Virus record (IMG/VR): IMGVR_UViG_3300045911_000134
Location: 1-44,926 of that record
Reading direction: 5' to 3' (one strand)
DNA length: 44,926 nucleotides
Source of the DNA: a virus
Shown: piece after piece, positions 22,770-29,390 of the stretch
How the letters are laid out: each line of letters opens with the position of its first letter
Numbering within the stretch: position 1 is the stretch's first letter
Position numbers and translations under genes: made by a program
The notes under the pieces: generated by a model
Seen by the model: the letters and a program-made list of their open reading frames with translations, nothing else
Told to the model about the DNA's origin: nothing
Database searches by the model: none

Positions 22770-23141
22770 TTACTTGCCGTGGGTCAAAGCAAGGCTCCAT
22801 TGCTCCTCCGTTAACGGGCTTTGGTCTTTCCAATCGTAGTCGATCGGCAGCCCCTGAACCCATTGCATGATCCGATAGTGGACCACCGTTTCATTCGTTT
22901 CCGCATCGCTTCCACACACCGGCAGAGGCATACTGCCGAAGAGGTGCGGGCTGTTTTGTCCGATTTCTTTGAAGTTCAACTCGAATCCATTATCGGCGAT
23001 AAGGAACTCCCTGTATCCATGCTCAAAGCCCAGCGATAGATAGTACCGGTTGATTTGCTCGATATACTCTAACCTCAGAATCCCTTTGTGTTGAGCAATG
23101 CGTTCAAGGTTCCAGTCTTTGAGTTTCCCCTTAGTATTCAT
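22770..23141 (-). CDS. Hypothetical protein
   Basis: A 123-residue protein (MNTKGKLKDWNLERIAQHKG...) with an aromatic-rich centre (INRYYLSLGFEHGYREFLIA). It has a leader of the CCCAAACACCTC type. It is soluble and not recognised. Its C-terminus ends ALTHGK, reminiscent of the VSHGKYAGI end of the next gene upstream, but too short to judge homology. Confidence 0.6.
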   Translation of the reverse strand: MNTKGKLKDWNLERIAQHKGILRLEYIEQINRYYLSLGFEHGYREFLIADNGFELNFKEIGQNSPHLFGSMPLPVCGSDAETNETVVHYRIMQWVQGLPIDYDWKDQSPLTEEQWSLALTHGK

Positions 23142-23189
23142 GGCTGTGAGAGGTGTTTGGGTTTGTGTGTGGGTGTGTGTGATGGGGGG

Positions 23190-23444
23190 TTAGATGCCAG
23201 CGTACTTGCCGTGGCTCACTTGCAGGTTGTTTTCCACGAAGGCGCGGGCGATGACGTAGGCTTGCTTCTCGCTGACCCGTCCGTACTTCTCAACGGTCTT
23301 GGCCACTTCAGAGGCGAAGCCGGTGGTGCTCATCCTGACGTTGAGCACGATCTCCATGACGCTCTCATACTGGTCGCCGATCCGGTAGTAGGGCATGGCG
23401 AGGATGGCCTTCTTGATGTTCTGGATGCGGTCTGCGGTGTTCAT
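23190..23444 (-). CDS. Hypothetical small early protein
   Basis: An 84-residue protein (MNTADRIQNIKKAILAMPYY...), first gene after promoter cassette 3. The second half (KYGRVSEKQAYVIARAFVEN) resembles a motif often seen in small Bacteroidota phage and plasmid proteins (SEKQAYVIA), of unknown function. It is probably expressed early, given the strong promoter. Confidence 0.65.
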   Translation of the reverse strand: MNTADRIQNIKKAILAMPYYRIGDQYESVMEIVLNVRMSTTGFASEVAKTVEKYGRVSEKQAYVIARAFVENNLQVSHGKYAGI

Positions 23445-23482
23445 TGTGAGAGGTGTTTGGGGTTTTTTGTTCTGTGCTGGGA

Positions 23483-23580
23483 CAAATATAAGGGCGTCCG
23501 GTGTCTTTTTGCAAGCGTTTGGGCAACTTTTTTTACATTCCCAGGATTGGCGCGGGTTTCAGAAGGGGTCGAGAGGGGGG
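23483..23580 (-). promoter_or_regulatory. Promoter cassette 3 (copy of a three-fold repeat)
   Basis: The minus strand has TATATTTG at 23490-23483 and TTGC at 23514-23511, 20 bases apart, with the same upstream GTAAAAAAAGTTG and GAAACCCGCGCCAATCCT blocks as cassette 2. It fills part of the gene-free stretch 23445-23633. The rest of that stretch is G-rich on the plus strand, without a gene. Confidence 0.7.
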
Positions 23581-23633
23581 TGTAAGGGGTCCAGAAGGGG
23601 TTCCGGGGGGCGTATGGCAGGTCCACCCATCGT

Positions 23634-24050
23634 CTACGCCCCTGGGTCAAGCTCAAACATGGGGGCGCTGCCCCCGATCACCTCAACAACCACCTCGTAT
23701 CGCGGCCGCCTCCGGTCCACGAACTTACGCATGTGCAGCTCCACCACCTGCTTGTCATCGCGCAGCACCTTGGCCTCCTGTAGCGCATCCAGCAGGCCCT
23801 TGGCGTAGTTGTCGAGGTCGCCGGCGTCGGACTTGCGGTACACGTCGATGCTGACCGATACGGGCTGCTTAATGCAAGGCACGCGATGCACGTTGCGCCA
23901 CAGCTCCAGACGCACCCTCGCGGCCCTCATCCACGCGCGGGCCTCCGTGGACTTCATGACCATCGGGCGGGTGCTCCCCTTAGGATGGACGATGATGTTT
24001 GCCCGGTTCGTGGACATCGGCTCCAGCTCCAACGTGACGGTGTACCTCAT
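23634..24050 (-). CDS. rusA: RusA-family Holliday junction resolvase
   Basis: A 138-residue protein with the RusA core: D70 in SIDVYRK, then GDLDNYAKGLLDAL (77-90, acidic and Lys residues of the active site) and DDKQVVELHMRK (98-109). RusA dimers cut Holliday junctions symmetrically. It sits downstream of RecT, exonuclease and replication genes, consistent with resolving recombination-dependent replication intermediates before packaging. It overlaps the upstream gene by ATGA. Length is normal, and the key acidic residues are present. Confidence 0.9.
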   Translation of the reverse strand: MRYTVTLELEPMSTNRANIIVHPKGSTRPMVMKSTEARAWMRAARVRLELWRNVHRVPCIKQPVSVSIDVYRKSDAGDLDNYAKGLLDALQEAKVLRDDKQVVELHMRKFVDRRRPRYEVVVEVIGGSAPMFELDPGA

Positions 24051-24277
24051 GACACCGCCGAAAAAAAGTAGCTGTCCAAGGTGCGGTAGCCTTTGTCGGT
24101 TTCAACCGTGATGCCCCAGCCGCTCACATATCGAGCTGACTGCACAACGTTGAGCACCTTGCACGGCACCAGCACTTGTCCTTGCAACGTGTTCACCTTC
24201 CTGCTGTTCCAGCCGGTGGGATCTACGACTTGTCCAACGCGGAACGGCGGCTCACTACGCTGCTTCTTGTTCTTCAT
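24047..24277 (-). CDS. Hypothetical small basic protein
   Basis: A 76-residue protein started at 24277 (MKNKKQRSEPPFRVGQVVDP...), using ATGA overlap with the HNH-like gene; the longer frame runs through that gene. It looks like a small beta barrel (GQVLVPCKVLNVVQSARYVS). It is not recognised. It lies between the HNH-like and RusA genes, so a DNA role is possible. Confidence 0.6.
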   Translation of the reverse strand: MKNKKQRSEPPFRVGQVVDPTGWNSRKVNTLQGQVLVPCKVLNVVQSARYVSGWGITVETDKGYRTLDSYFFSAVS

Positions 24278-24642
24278 CGCTTTCCGGTGTTGTACGCGAG
24301 TTTGAGCGCGTGGTATCGCTCCACGATGGGCGCCCAGCGCGGTTCTATCTGCACCAGCTTGTCCTTGTTTTTCTCGGCCTCCCATAGCGCGTGCTGTGAC
24401 GCGGTGACCATCACCACGTTGTCCTCCCATAGTCGCGCACGTCGGTATGATCCCTTGGGCAGCAGATGCGATCCCTGAAGGTGGAAGTGATGATGCGACG
24501 GCGGCAGCAGCAAGCATCCGGTCACTGCACACCGTCCACCCTGTCGCTCGTAGAGCTTGACAAACAGCGCACGCTCACCGGTGACCTTGCGCTTCGATGT
24601 CAACGTGAATCTTTTGCCGAAACCCTTACTACGCCTGAGCAT
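24274..24642 (-). CDS. HNH/NinG-like DNA recombination protein
   Basis: A 122-residue basic protein. CAVTG near residue 38, HHHFHLQGSHLLPKGSY in the middle and ENVVMVTASQHALWEAEK give a His-rich HNH-like pattern as in NinG/Rap-type and related phage nucleases that act on branched DNA. The zinc cysteines of classical HNH are mostly missing. It sits between the replication and RusA genes, fitting a structure-specific nuclease or recombination accessory. It starts inside the end of the upstream gene (14-base overlap). Confidence 0.65.
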   Translation of the reverse strand: MLRRSKGFGKRFTLTSKRKVTGERALFVKLYERQGGRCAVTGCLLLPPSHHHFHLQGSHLLPKGSYRRARLWEDNVVMVTASQHALWEAEKNKDKLVQIEPRWAPIVERYHALKLAYNTGKR

Positions 24643-25510
24643 CGCGCTTCCGGTATTCGTTCAGCAACCAGTCGAACCGTCGAGCCACTTCGTCTGGACT
24701 AAGCCTCATGGCCTCATCGTGCAGCACACGTCGCAGCGCGATATTCTGCGCCACGGCCTGCACGTCCTCCGGCACTGTGCCCCTCTCCATCACCATCCGA
24801 ATGCCCGATACCACGGCGCTGTCCTTGTTCCGACCCACGCGCTTCCGGGCCTCGATCACGTCCGCCGTGGTCACTTCCACGAAGCTCGGCAGGATCTTCA
24901 ACCGCTTCAACACAAGCTCGGCCTGTGCCGTGATGACGTACACGGGCTGCGCACCGCACGCGATTTTCACCACCAACGCCTTCAATACCTCGACCATCTG
25001 GACACGATCGGCGATGGGGTTGCGCGAACGGTCCGCTTCGTATCGCTTAGCCAGTTCGAGCTTGCCCACGACGGTCCGTCTTGCCGCTTGCTGTCGCATC
25101 CTGTACGCCCGAATGATGCCAATGTACCACCGCGCGCTGAACTGCTGGTAATGGTCGATCACGCGGCCCTTGTTATCGCGCGGAACGTACTCATCCAAGT
25201 CGCCGGTGATGAACAGCTCGAACGCGTTCTTCAGGTCAACGATGGTCATCTCGCCGAAGTGCTCGCGCACGATATCCATGAACCGTGCACCGTCGTACGC
25301 ATCCGGAGCCTTGGTGATGCCGAGGTCTCGCATCGCGTTCGCCACCAAGCTGCGGCAGTCACGCAGCAACTCCTCGCCGCTCGTTTCACGGATCGGCTTC
25401 CAGCCCGATGCCTTGAGCAACTTACGATCGGTGCTGTTCAGCAACAAGCCCATCGCGTCGGCCTGCATCACCAAGTCGAGTTCGGTTGCCCGTGCAAGTT
25501 GCGTGCTCAT
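24629..25510 (-). CDS. Replication-module protein of unknown function
   Basis: A 293-residue mostly helical protein (MSTQLARATELDLVMQADAM...). The segment FGEMTIVDLKNAFELFITGD, then YQQFSARWYIGIIRAYRMRQ, matches a protein type often found beside DUF1376-type initiators in Bacteroidota phages. I know no function for it; helicase loading or primosome assembly is an inference from position. It overlaps the initiator stop by ATGA. No ATP-binding motif is seen. Confidence 0.65.
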   Translation of the reverse strand: MSTQLARATELDLVMQADAMGLLLNSTDRKLLKASGWKPIRETSGEELLRDCRSLVANAMRDLGITKAPDAYDGARFMDIVREHFGEMTIVDLKNAFELFITGDLDEYVPRDNKGRVIDHYQQFSARWYIGIIRAYRMRQQAARRTVVGKLELAKRYEADRSRNPIADRVQMVEVLKALVVKIACGAQPVYVITAQAELVLKRLKILPSFVEVTTADVIEARKRVGRNKDSAVVSGIRMVMERGTVPEDVQAVAQNIALRRVLHDEAMRLSPDEVARRFDWLLNEYRKRDAQA

Positions 25511-26268
25511 CGCCCCATCTGCAAGTAGCGCAGCATGTCGTCGGCCTGCTGCTGAGCCTTCGTTTCATCCTGCCTGTGACGCAGTTTTCCCGCGTCCTTG
25601 TCCCGACGCATCGCGCCGGTGACGGTCGATAACCAACCGGCAGCCGTGCGCTTCTTGCGCGGGTTTTGATCGCTCCAGCCCATCAGCGCCTCAAAGTAGT
25701 GCCTGACGTCAACGTTCAGCGCATCTGCTTCGCGGATCGGCGGCAACTGGCTGAACACCTCCCACGTGCCAACGGAGGACTTGCGGAAGGTTGTGAGCTT
25801 GTCGGCATCCGGTTGATCGAACATTGAAAGCGACTGCCGCTCTACTTGTAGTTGTTCATCAACTACAAGTAATGGAGATGGAGATAGAGATGGAGAGCTT
25901 TCGTTTGGGTTTGCAGTGGGTTTGCCAGAAGAAAGGCCTGGGTTTTTGCCCTTGGTGGACGCGGCTTTCGGACGGCCCCCCTTCTTCCCATTCATCGCTT
26001 GTCGATGCCTAAACTGGTCCATTTCAGCCCGCTTTTCCTCCATCCATTCGAGGTACAAACACCCCTCTTTTTGCGCGAACAAAAACCCAACCCTATCCCA
26101 ACCCTTTCCGGCGACCGATGCCACCACTTCGGCCGGTGACGGTCCAGCGTCCCAGAGGTACATCATCGCCTTGCACCAAGCCCCTACGGCCTCACTATCG
26201 GCAAGGATCGGCATCAACTCCCGCAGGCGGTCGCCCGGGTAGAACTGAAATGCGGGTGGACGTTTCAT
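25507..26268 (-). CDS. DUF1376-like replication initiation protein
   Basis: A 253-residue protein started at 26268 (MKRPPAFQFYPGDRLRELMP...). The first 85 residues match the DUF1376 outline (PAFQFYPGD, then AVGAWCKAMMYLWDA), a winged-helix type seen in phage replication proteins. A low-complexity Ser/Pro/Asn/Gln linker follows (about 100-150) before a C-terminal helical part (FEALMGWSDQNPRKKRTAAG). The linker DNA contains a perfect 12-bp hairpin and GGAGAT repeats, an origin-like cluster placed as in lambda gene O. It probably binds the origin and recruits the host helicase. Confidence 0.75.
   Translation of the reverse strand: MKRPPAFQFYPGDRLRELMPILADSEAVGAWCKAMMYLWDAGPSPAEVVASVAGKGWDRVGFLFAQKEGCLYLEWMEEKRAEMDQFRHRQAMNGKKGGRPKAASTKGKNPGLSSGKPTANPNESSPSLSPSPLLVVDEQLQVERQSLSMFDQPDADKLTTFRKSSVGTWEVFSQLPPIREADALNVDVRHYFEALMGWSDQNPRKKRTAAGWLSTVTGAMRRDKDAGKLRHRQDETKAQQQADDMLRYLQMGR
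25843..25897 (-). other. Candidate replication origin inside the initiator gene
   Basis: TACTTGTAGTTG (25843-25854) and CAACTACAAGTA (25860-25871) form a perfect 12-bp inverted repeat around a 5-base loop. Directly beside it GGAGAT-type hexamers repeat about four times (25874-25897). This is the most AT-rich and repetitive spot in the gene and lies in its linker-coding part, as in lambda O. Confidence 0.45.
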
Positions 26269-26273
26269 CCCTG

Positions 26274-26366
26274 TCACGAAGCGCCCCGCACGTTCCCCCT
26301 CCAGCGGGATGCAGCCGCCTTCAGGAGCCCGTGCGGGGCTTGTTTCGTCTCGGGTCTATCGCTCAT
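26274..26366 (-). CDS. Doubtful 30-residue leader frame
   Basis: This frame (MSDRPETKQAPHGLLKAAAS...) ends 5 bases before the initiator start and is laid over the long stem-loop 26283-26339. It could be a leader peptide, or just an accident of the structured sequence. Confidence 0.3.
   Translation of the reverse strand: MSDRPETKQAPHGLLKAAASRWRGNVRGAS
26283..26339 (-). promoter_or_regulatory. Long stem-loop upstream of the replication initiator
   Basis: GCCCCGCACG (26283-26292) pairs perfectly with CGTGCGGGGC (26330-26339). ACGAA/TTCGT outside and CTCC/GGAG plus GCGG/CCGC inside extend the fold. On the plus strand TTGTTTCG follows and on the minus strand CGCTTCGT, so it may be a bidirectional terminator or an attenuator in the 223-base gap 26269-26491. 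Confidence 0.5.
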
Positions 26367-26407
26367 GGTGCGCACCTGCATCCTGCGCACCGCGACTTGT
26401 GATGGCG

Positions 26408-26441
26408 CGAAAGTACGGACACCACACTCCAATGGAGAGTG
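26408..26441 (-). promoter_or_regulatory. Possible promoter and operator before the replication genes
   Basis: The minus strand has TACTTTCG (26415-26408), one mismatch from TAnnTTTG. Just upstream is a palindrome CTCCAATGGAG (26427-26437), flanked by CACTC/GAGTG. A related AATGGAG lies beside the promoter of the HTH gene at 28822, so both may be bound by one regulator. Confidence 0.4.
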
Positions 26442-26491
26442 ACAGTTGAACCGCCCTCCATGTGCTGTTTTCCGCAGATCCGCGCCGGATC

Positions 26492-26764
26492 TCATGTTAG
26501 GTTTTTCGCAGATCCAAAGTCATCGCTCAACGCGTATCCTCGCTTCGGCACGTGCGTCAGCAGCCCAGCCCTCACAAGTTCCTTCCACGCGCTCTGAACG
26601 GCCCATCGTCCATCGGGCACACGGCGCATCACGGCGCTCATCGATAGCTTCTGGTCATCGGGCCAGCAACACAACAGGGCGTACAAGCCACGAGCTTTGA
26701 GGCTCAGTGTGCTCTCCAGCAACATGCTCCTGCGGACCAAGGCGTATGGTATTTGCCGCCTCAT
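26492..26764 (-). CDS. Winged-helix replication protein
   Basis: A 90-residue protein started at 26764 (MRRQIPYALVRRSMLLESTL...), with its ATG overlapping the exonuclease stop. The whole chain looks like one winged-helix domain (LSLKARGLYALLCCWPDDQK, then VQSAWKELVRAGLLTHVPKR), as in the N-terminal part of phage replisome organisers and DnaD-like initiators. The C-terminal domain of such proteins is absent. It may bind origin DNA together with the DUF1376-like protein. A longer frame upstream overlaps the exonuclease and is not used. Confidence 0.7.
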   Translation of the reverse strand: MRRQIPYALVRRSMLLESTLSLKARGLYALLCCWPDDQKLSMSAVMRRVPDGRWAVQSAWKELVRAGLLTHVPKRGYALSDDFGSAKNLT

Positions 26765-27465
26765 CTGCCTTCTGCTGCGATTTCGGCCGAGGTCTGGGAT
26801 AAGTGTAGGGCGTAAGGCTTCCAGCCCGTTACACCGAACTTCTCGGCGTACTCCTCCACGATCTTCAGGAACCGGACCGTCCGCATCGACATCGCCGCGA
26901 TGAACTGATCGTCCCGCTGCACGCGGATGATGCACAGATCGCGCCCATCGGGCACGCCGGGGTGATACGCCACGAAGTCCCATTCGTCCGCTCCCGTGAC
27001 CCACATGCCGCACTGCATCTGCACCATGTCCGAAGGCTTCGGCGCTTGGTCCAGCCAGTAGCGCATGTGCTCAACCGTGTTCCGGCACTTGACCTCAATG
27101 CCGCGGATCTTGCCGTTCGGCAGCTCCACGATACCGTCAGGCGAGGCGCCGACGTCCAACGTGTCGTGCATGAAGAACAGGCCGCGCCGAACCAAAACGA
27201 ACTCGTGTTCCTCGTACGCGTCAAGTGCATGTTCCTCCAGCATCGATCCGCGCTGCATCTCGAAGGTGTTTGGACCATCCTCCGACACGCCCATTCTCTC
27301 TGCCGCCAGTTCCAACGCGTAGTTGAGCGCTGTAGCACCGAACGCATCCTTGTTGCCGCGCTCCCCGGTGAGCACGGCCGCCATGCCCGAGCCGGTCGGG
27401 ATACCCATGCGGCACAAGTGCCACTCGGGTGTGCCTTGCTGTACATCGATCAGCCTGCCCATCAC
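26761..27465 (-). CDS. YqaJ/lambda-type alkaline exonuclease
   Basis: A 234-residue PD-(D/E)xK nuclease: GSMLEE (73-78), catalytic Asp in GASPDG (106-111) and the ExK pair in EVKC (124-127). It would chew 5' ends of duplex DNA to leave 3' tails for RecT, encoded immediately upstream (overlap 27462-27465). The early GTPEWHLCRM is typical of YqaJ proteins. Length and motif spacing are normal. Together they form an annealing recombination system. Confidence 0.92.
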   Translation of the reverse strand: MMGRLIDVQQGTPEWHLCRMGIPTGSGMAAVLTGERGNKDAFGATALNYALELAAERMGVSEDGPNTFEMQRGSMLEEHALDAYEEHEFVLVRRGLFFMHDTLDVGASPDGIVELPNGKIRGIEVKCRNTVEHMRYWLDQAPKPSDMVQMQCGMWVTGADEWDFVAYHPGVPDGRDLCIIRVQRDDQFIAAMSMRTVRFLKIVEEYAEKFGVTGWKPYALHLSQTSAEIAAEGR

Positions 27466-28433
27466 ACCCTAGGGTTGGTCATGTGAGCGATGATGTTCTC
27501 GGCGAACGTGGCCGTGAACTCACCCGCCTCCAGCTTGCTCTTGCACAGGTCTTGGATCTCGTCGCGATCACTGCCCCGGTACGTCTTCCACGTCTCCAGA
27601 ACCTTCCGCACCAACGCACGCGGGTTGTTCTCATCGACTTCGGTTTCCAAGTCGAAGTCCTCGTTGTCGATCGCGATGGCGTTCATCAAAGGCAGGTTGC
27701 GCTCGGTCTTCGGCACGTATTTGAACAGCCGCTTCAGCACGGCCTTGCGCACCATCTCACCCTCCCATTCGTCCCACACCGTAGCGTTGACCGCTTCGCC
27801 TTGCTTGATGGCCTTCAGCTTCGCCTTCTCGCTGTCGCTTTTGCTGCGGATGAGCTTCAGTTCGTCGGCACCGATAGCCTCGACGATCTTCGATCCATCG
27901 TCAAGCGTGGCGATGCCGTAGCACCCGATGAGCTTGCCGCGCTCGTTTCCGTTGAGCCAGTACGGCGTGTGGCTCACTTGCTTGGTGCCGAGGTCGAGGT
28001 TGATCTTGTCCCCCTCATACACGGCCTGCGCCTCGAACTTGCGCACAACGCCGAGGTCCGTCGCGAGCTTCATCAATCCAACGTAGGACGGCATCAACGC
28101 TGCGCGCTTCTCGTACCGCTCGATGCCATCGGACCCTCTCACCTTGGTCTTACGGGTGATGAGGTACGCCTGCTTCAACACCGGGTTCAACGTCAGACCA
28201 ATGTTGGCAACGTTCATCACAGCGCCCAATAGCGATGTGCGCGTGGCGGAGCGCAGATCGGCGTTCTCCTCCATCAACTGCAATGCGAAGGACGCCTCGC
28301 GCTGGAAGGTCTCTTCCCCCATCATCCGCACAAAGCGGTCACGGATGGGCATGAACATATCCAGACGCTTCTCCGTCTGGGTCGGTGCGTTGTCCTGATG
28401 CGCAGGCACGGCACCCGTTGTCGTGTCACTCAT
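27462..28433 (-). CDS. recT: RecT-family single-strand annealing protein
   Basis: A 323-residue protein started at 28433 (MSDTTTGAVPAHQDNAPTQT...). The RecT core is plain: RTSLLGAVMNVANIGLTLNP, AYLITRK and ALMPSYVGLMKLA, then LIGCYGIATLDDGSKIVEAI, with a Lys/Trp-rich region around AVNATVWDEWEGEMVRKAVL. It anneals complementary single strands made by the adjacent exonuclease, giving recombination and concatemers for packaging. The acidic Asn-rich C-terminal part is usual. A 9-bp hairpin in the gap upstream (28447-28483) might regulate it. Confidence 0.93.
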   Translation of the reverse strand: MSDTTTGAVPAHQDNAPTQTEKRLDMFMPIRDRFVRMMGEETFQREASFALQLMEENADLRSATRTSLLGAVMNVANIGLTLNPVLKQAYLITRKTKVRGSDGIERYEKRAALMPSYVGLMKLATDLGVVRKFEAQAVYEGDKINLDLGTKQVSHTPYWLNGNERGKLIGCYGIATLDDGSKIVEAIGADELKLIRSKSDSEKAKLKAIKQGEAVNATVWDEWEGEMVRKAVLKRLFKYVPKTERNLPLMNAIAIDNEDFDLETEVDENNPRALVRKVLETWKTYRGSDRDEIQDLCKSKLEAGEFTATFAENIIAHMTNPRV

Positions 28434-28446
28434 GTGTTTCGGGTTG

Positions 28447-28483
28447 TGGTGATCGAACTGGAGGCACCCGCGCACGATCACCA
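28447..28483 (-). promoter_or_regulatory. Hairpin upstream of recT
   Basis: TGGTGATCG (28447-28455) pairs perfectly with CGATCACCA (28475-28483) around 19 bases. It lies in the 83-base gap between the HTH gene and recT, so it may be an operator or attenuator for the recombination genes. Confidence 0.4.
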
Positions 28484-28516
28484 ATGCGCGAGGCCGTTGA
28501 ACTCGAACGATGGACG

Positions 28517-28801
28517 TCACTCGTCAGCGTCCCCGATCAGGTCGTTGACGTTCGGGGTGCCGAAGAACTTCGACAGCTTCAACAAGTGCCGAAGCCGAAG
28601 GGCGCTCATCCTGTTCCCCCGGTTCCACGACCGAACGAACGCGGTCAGTTCCTTCGTCGTGCGCTTGCGCTGGTTGCCCCGACCACGCGGGTCGGTTATG
28701 TCACCGGCGAGCGCACGCTCGGCCACGTCTTGGTAGGTCAGCTTCTCGCCTTTATCCAGCAGCCGACGTGCAATTAGCTCATCAATCTTCAATCGCTCCA
28801 T
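28517..28801 (-). CDS. Small HTH-type regulator at the head of the early region
   Basis: A 94-residue protein (MERLKIDELIARRLLDKGEK...) with the helix pattern LTYQDVAERALAGDITDPRG, then RTTKELTAFVRSWNRGNRMS and LRLRHLLKLSKFFGTPNVND, resembling an XRE/Cro-type HTH with an insertion. It is the first gene after a TACTTTTG promoter, upstream of recT. It may repress its own promoter, in which case AATGGAG is a candidate site. No integrase or second repressor is present, so it need not mean lysogeny. Confidence 0.55.
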   Translation of the reverse strand: MERLKIDELIARRLLDKGEKLTYQDVAERALAGDITDPRGRGNQRKRTTKELTAFVRSWNRGNRMSALRLRHLLKLSKFFGTPNVNDLIGDADE

Positions 28802-28821
28802 GTCTCACATTGTTTGTGCCG

Positions 28822-28840
28822 CAAAAGTACCCTAATGGAG
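28822..28840 (-). promoter_or_regulatory. TAnnTTTG promoter of the early region
   Basis: The minus strand has TACTTTTG (28829-28822), a perfect -7 box, about 20 bases before the HTH gene ATG. CTAATGGAG beside it (28832-28840) resembles the palindrome at 26427-26437. The -33 box is weak, which suggests activation or repression. Confidence 0.6.
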
Positions 28841-28884
28841 TATCGGAGCGCATATTTTCTTGAACAGCTTATTTGGCGCGGCTT

Positions 28885-29361
28885 TCAGCCGGTATAGCGA
28901 GCGGCAAGCGATACTGAGACGGTGCTCCACCCGAGGAACGGGACAAGGCCCAACCACCACCACCCGGTCAGACCAGATGCATAAGCGAACGCCGCGAACA
29001 CGACCAAGCTGAGCCACGTGTTGAGGCACACAGGGCACACGAACAGCTTCCACCAGTTCACCGGCGCGTGCTTCGGCAGCTTGACCTTCGACGCATCGAA
29101 GCGGTCACCGGGCTTGGTGTCAATGTGGGCGCGGTGGTCAGCCTCGGCCTTCTTGATGGCCTTGGCGACAGCCTGCGCCTCGGCCTTGGCGATCTCGACC
29201 TCGCGGGCGTTGTACTTGTCCAGCAGCCACACCCCGAGCCATGATCCAATTCTACCGCGACGAACATCACCTTCCTGTGGGTCACCCATCGCGAAGAATA
29301 GCAACGCCGTGAACATCCCGGTCCCGGCGGCGAAGAACAGCAGAGAGAGCAGCGTCATCAT
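28885..29361 (-). CDS. Membrane protein with a CPVC motif
   Basis: A 158-residue protein with an N-terminal hydrophobic helix (LLSLLFFAAGTGMFTALLFF), a charged middle (about 30-100, with EIAKAEAQAVAKAIKKAEAD) and one or two C-terminal helices (WLSLVVFAAFAYASGLTGWW). CPVCLNTW before the last helices resembles the CPFCLxxW motif of phage DUF1360 membrane proteins. It follows the tail fibre and is the last gene before the early region. Holin-like or superinfection exclusion functions are possible but unproven. Confidence 0.65.
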   Translation of the reverse strand: MMTLLSLLFFAAGTGMFTALLFFAMGDPQEGDVRRGRIGSWLGVWLLDKYNAREVEIAKAEAQAVAKAIKKAEADHRAHIDTKPGDRFDASKVKLPKHAPVNWWKLFVCPVCLNTWLSLVVFAAFAYASGLTGWWWLGLVPFLGWSTVSVSLAARYTG

Positions 29362-29390
29362 GGCTTATCTGAGTTGATGGAAGCGGTGTA

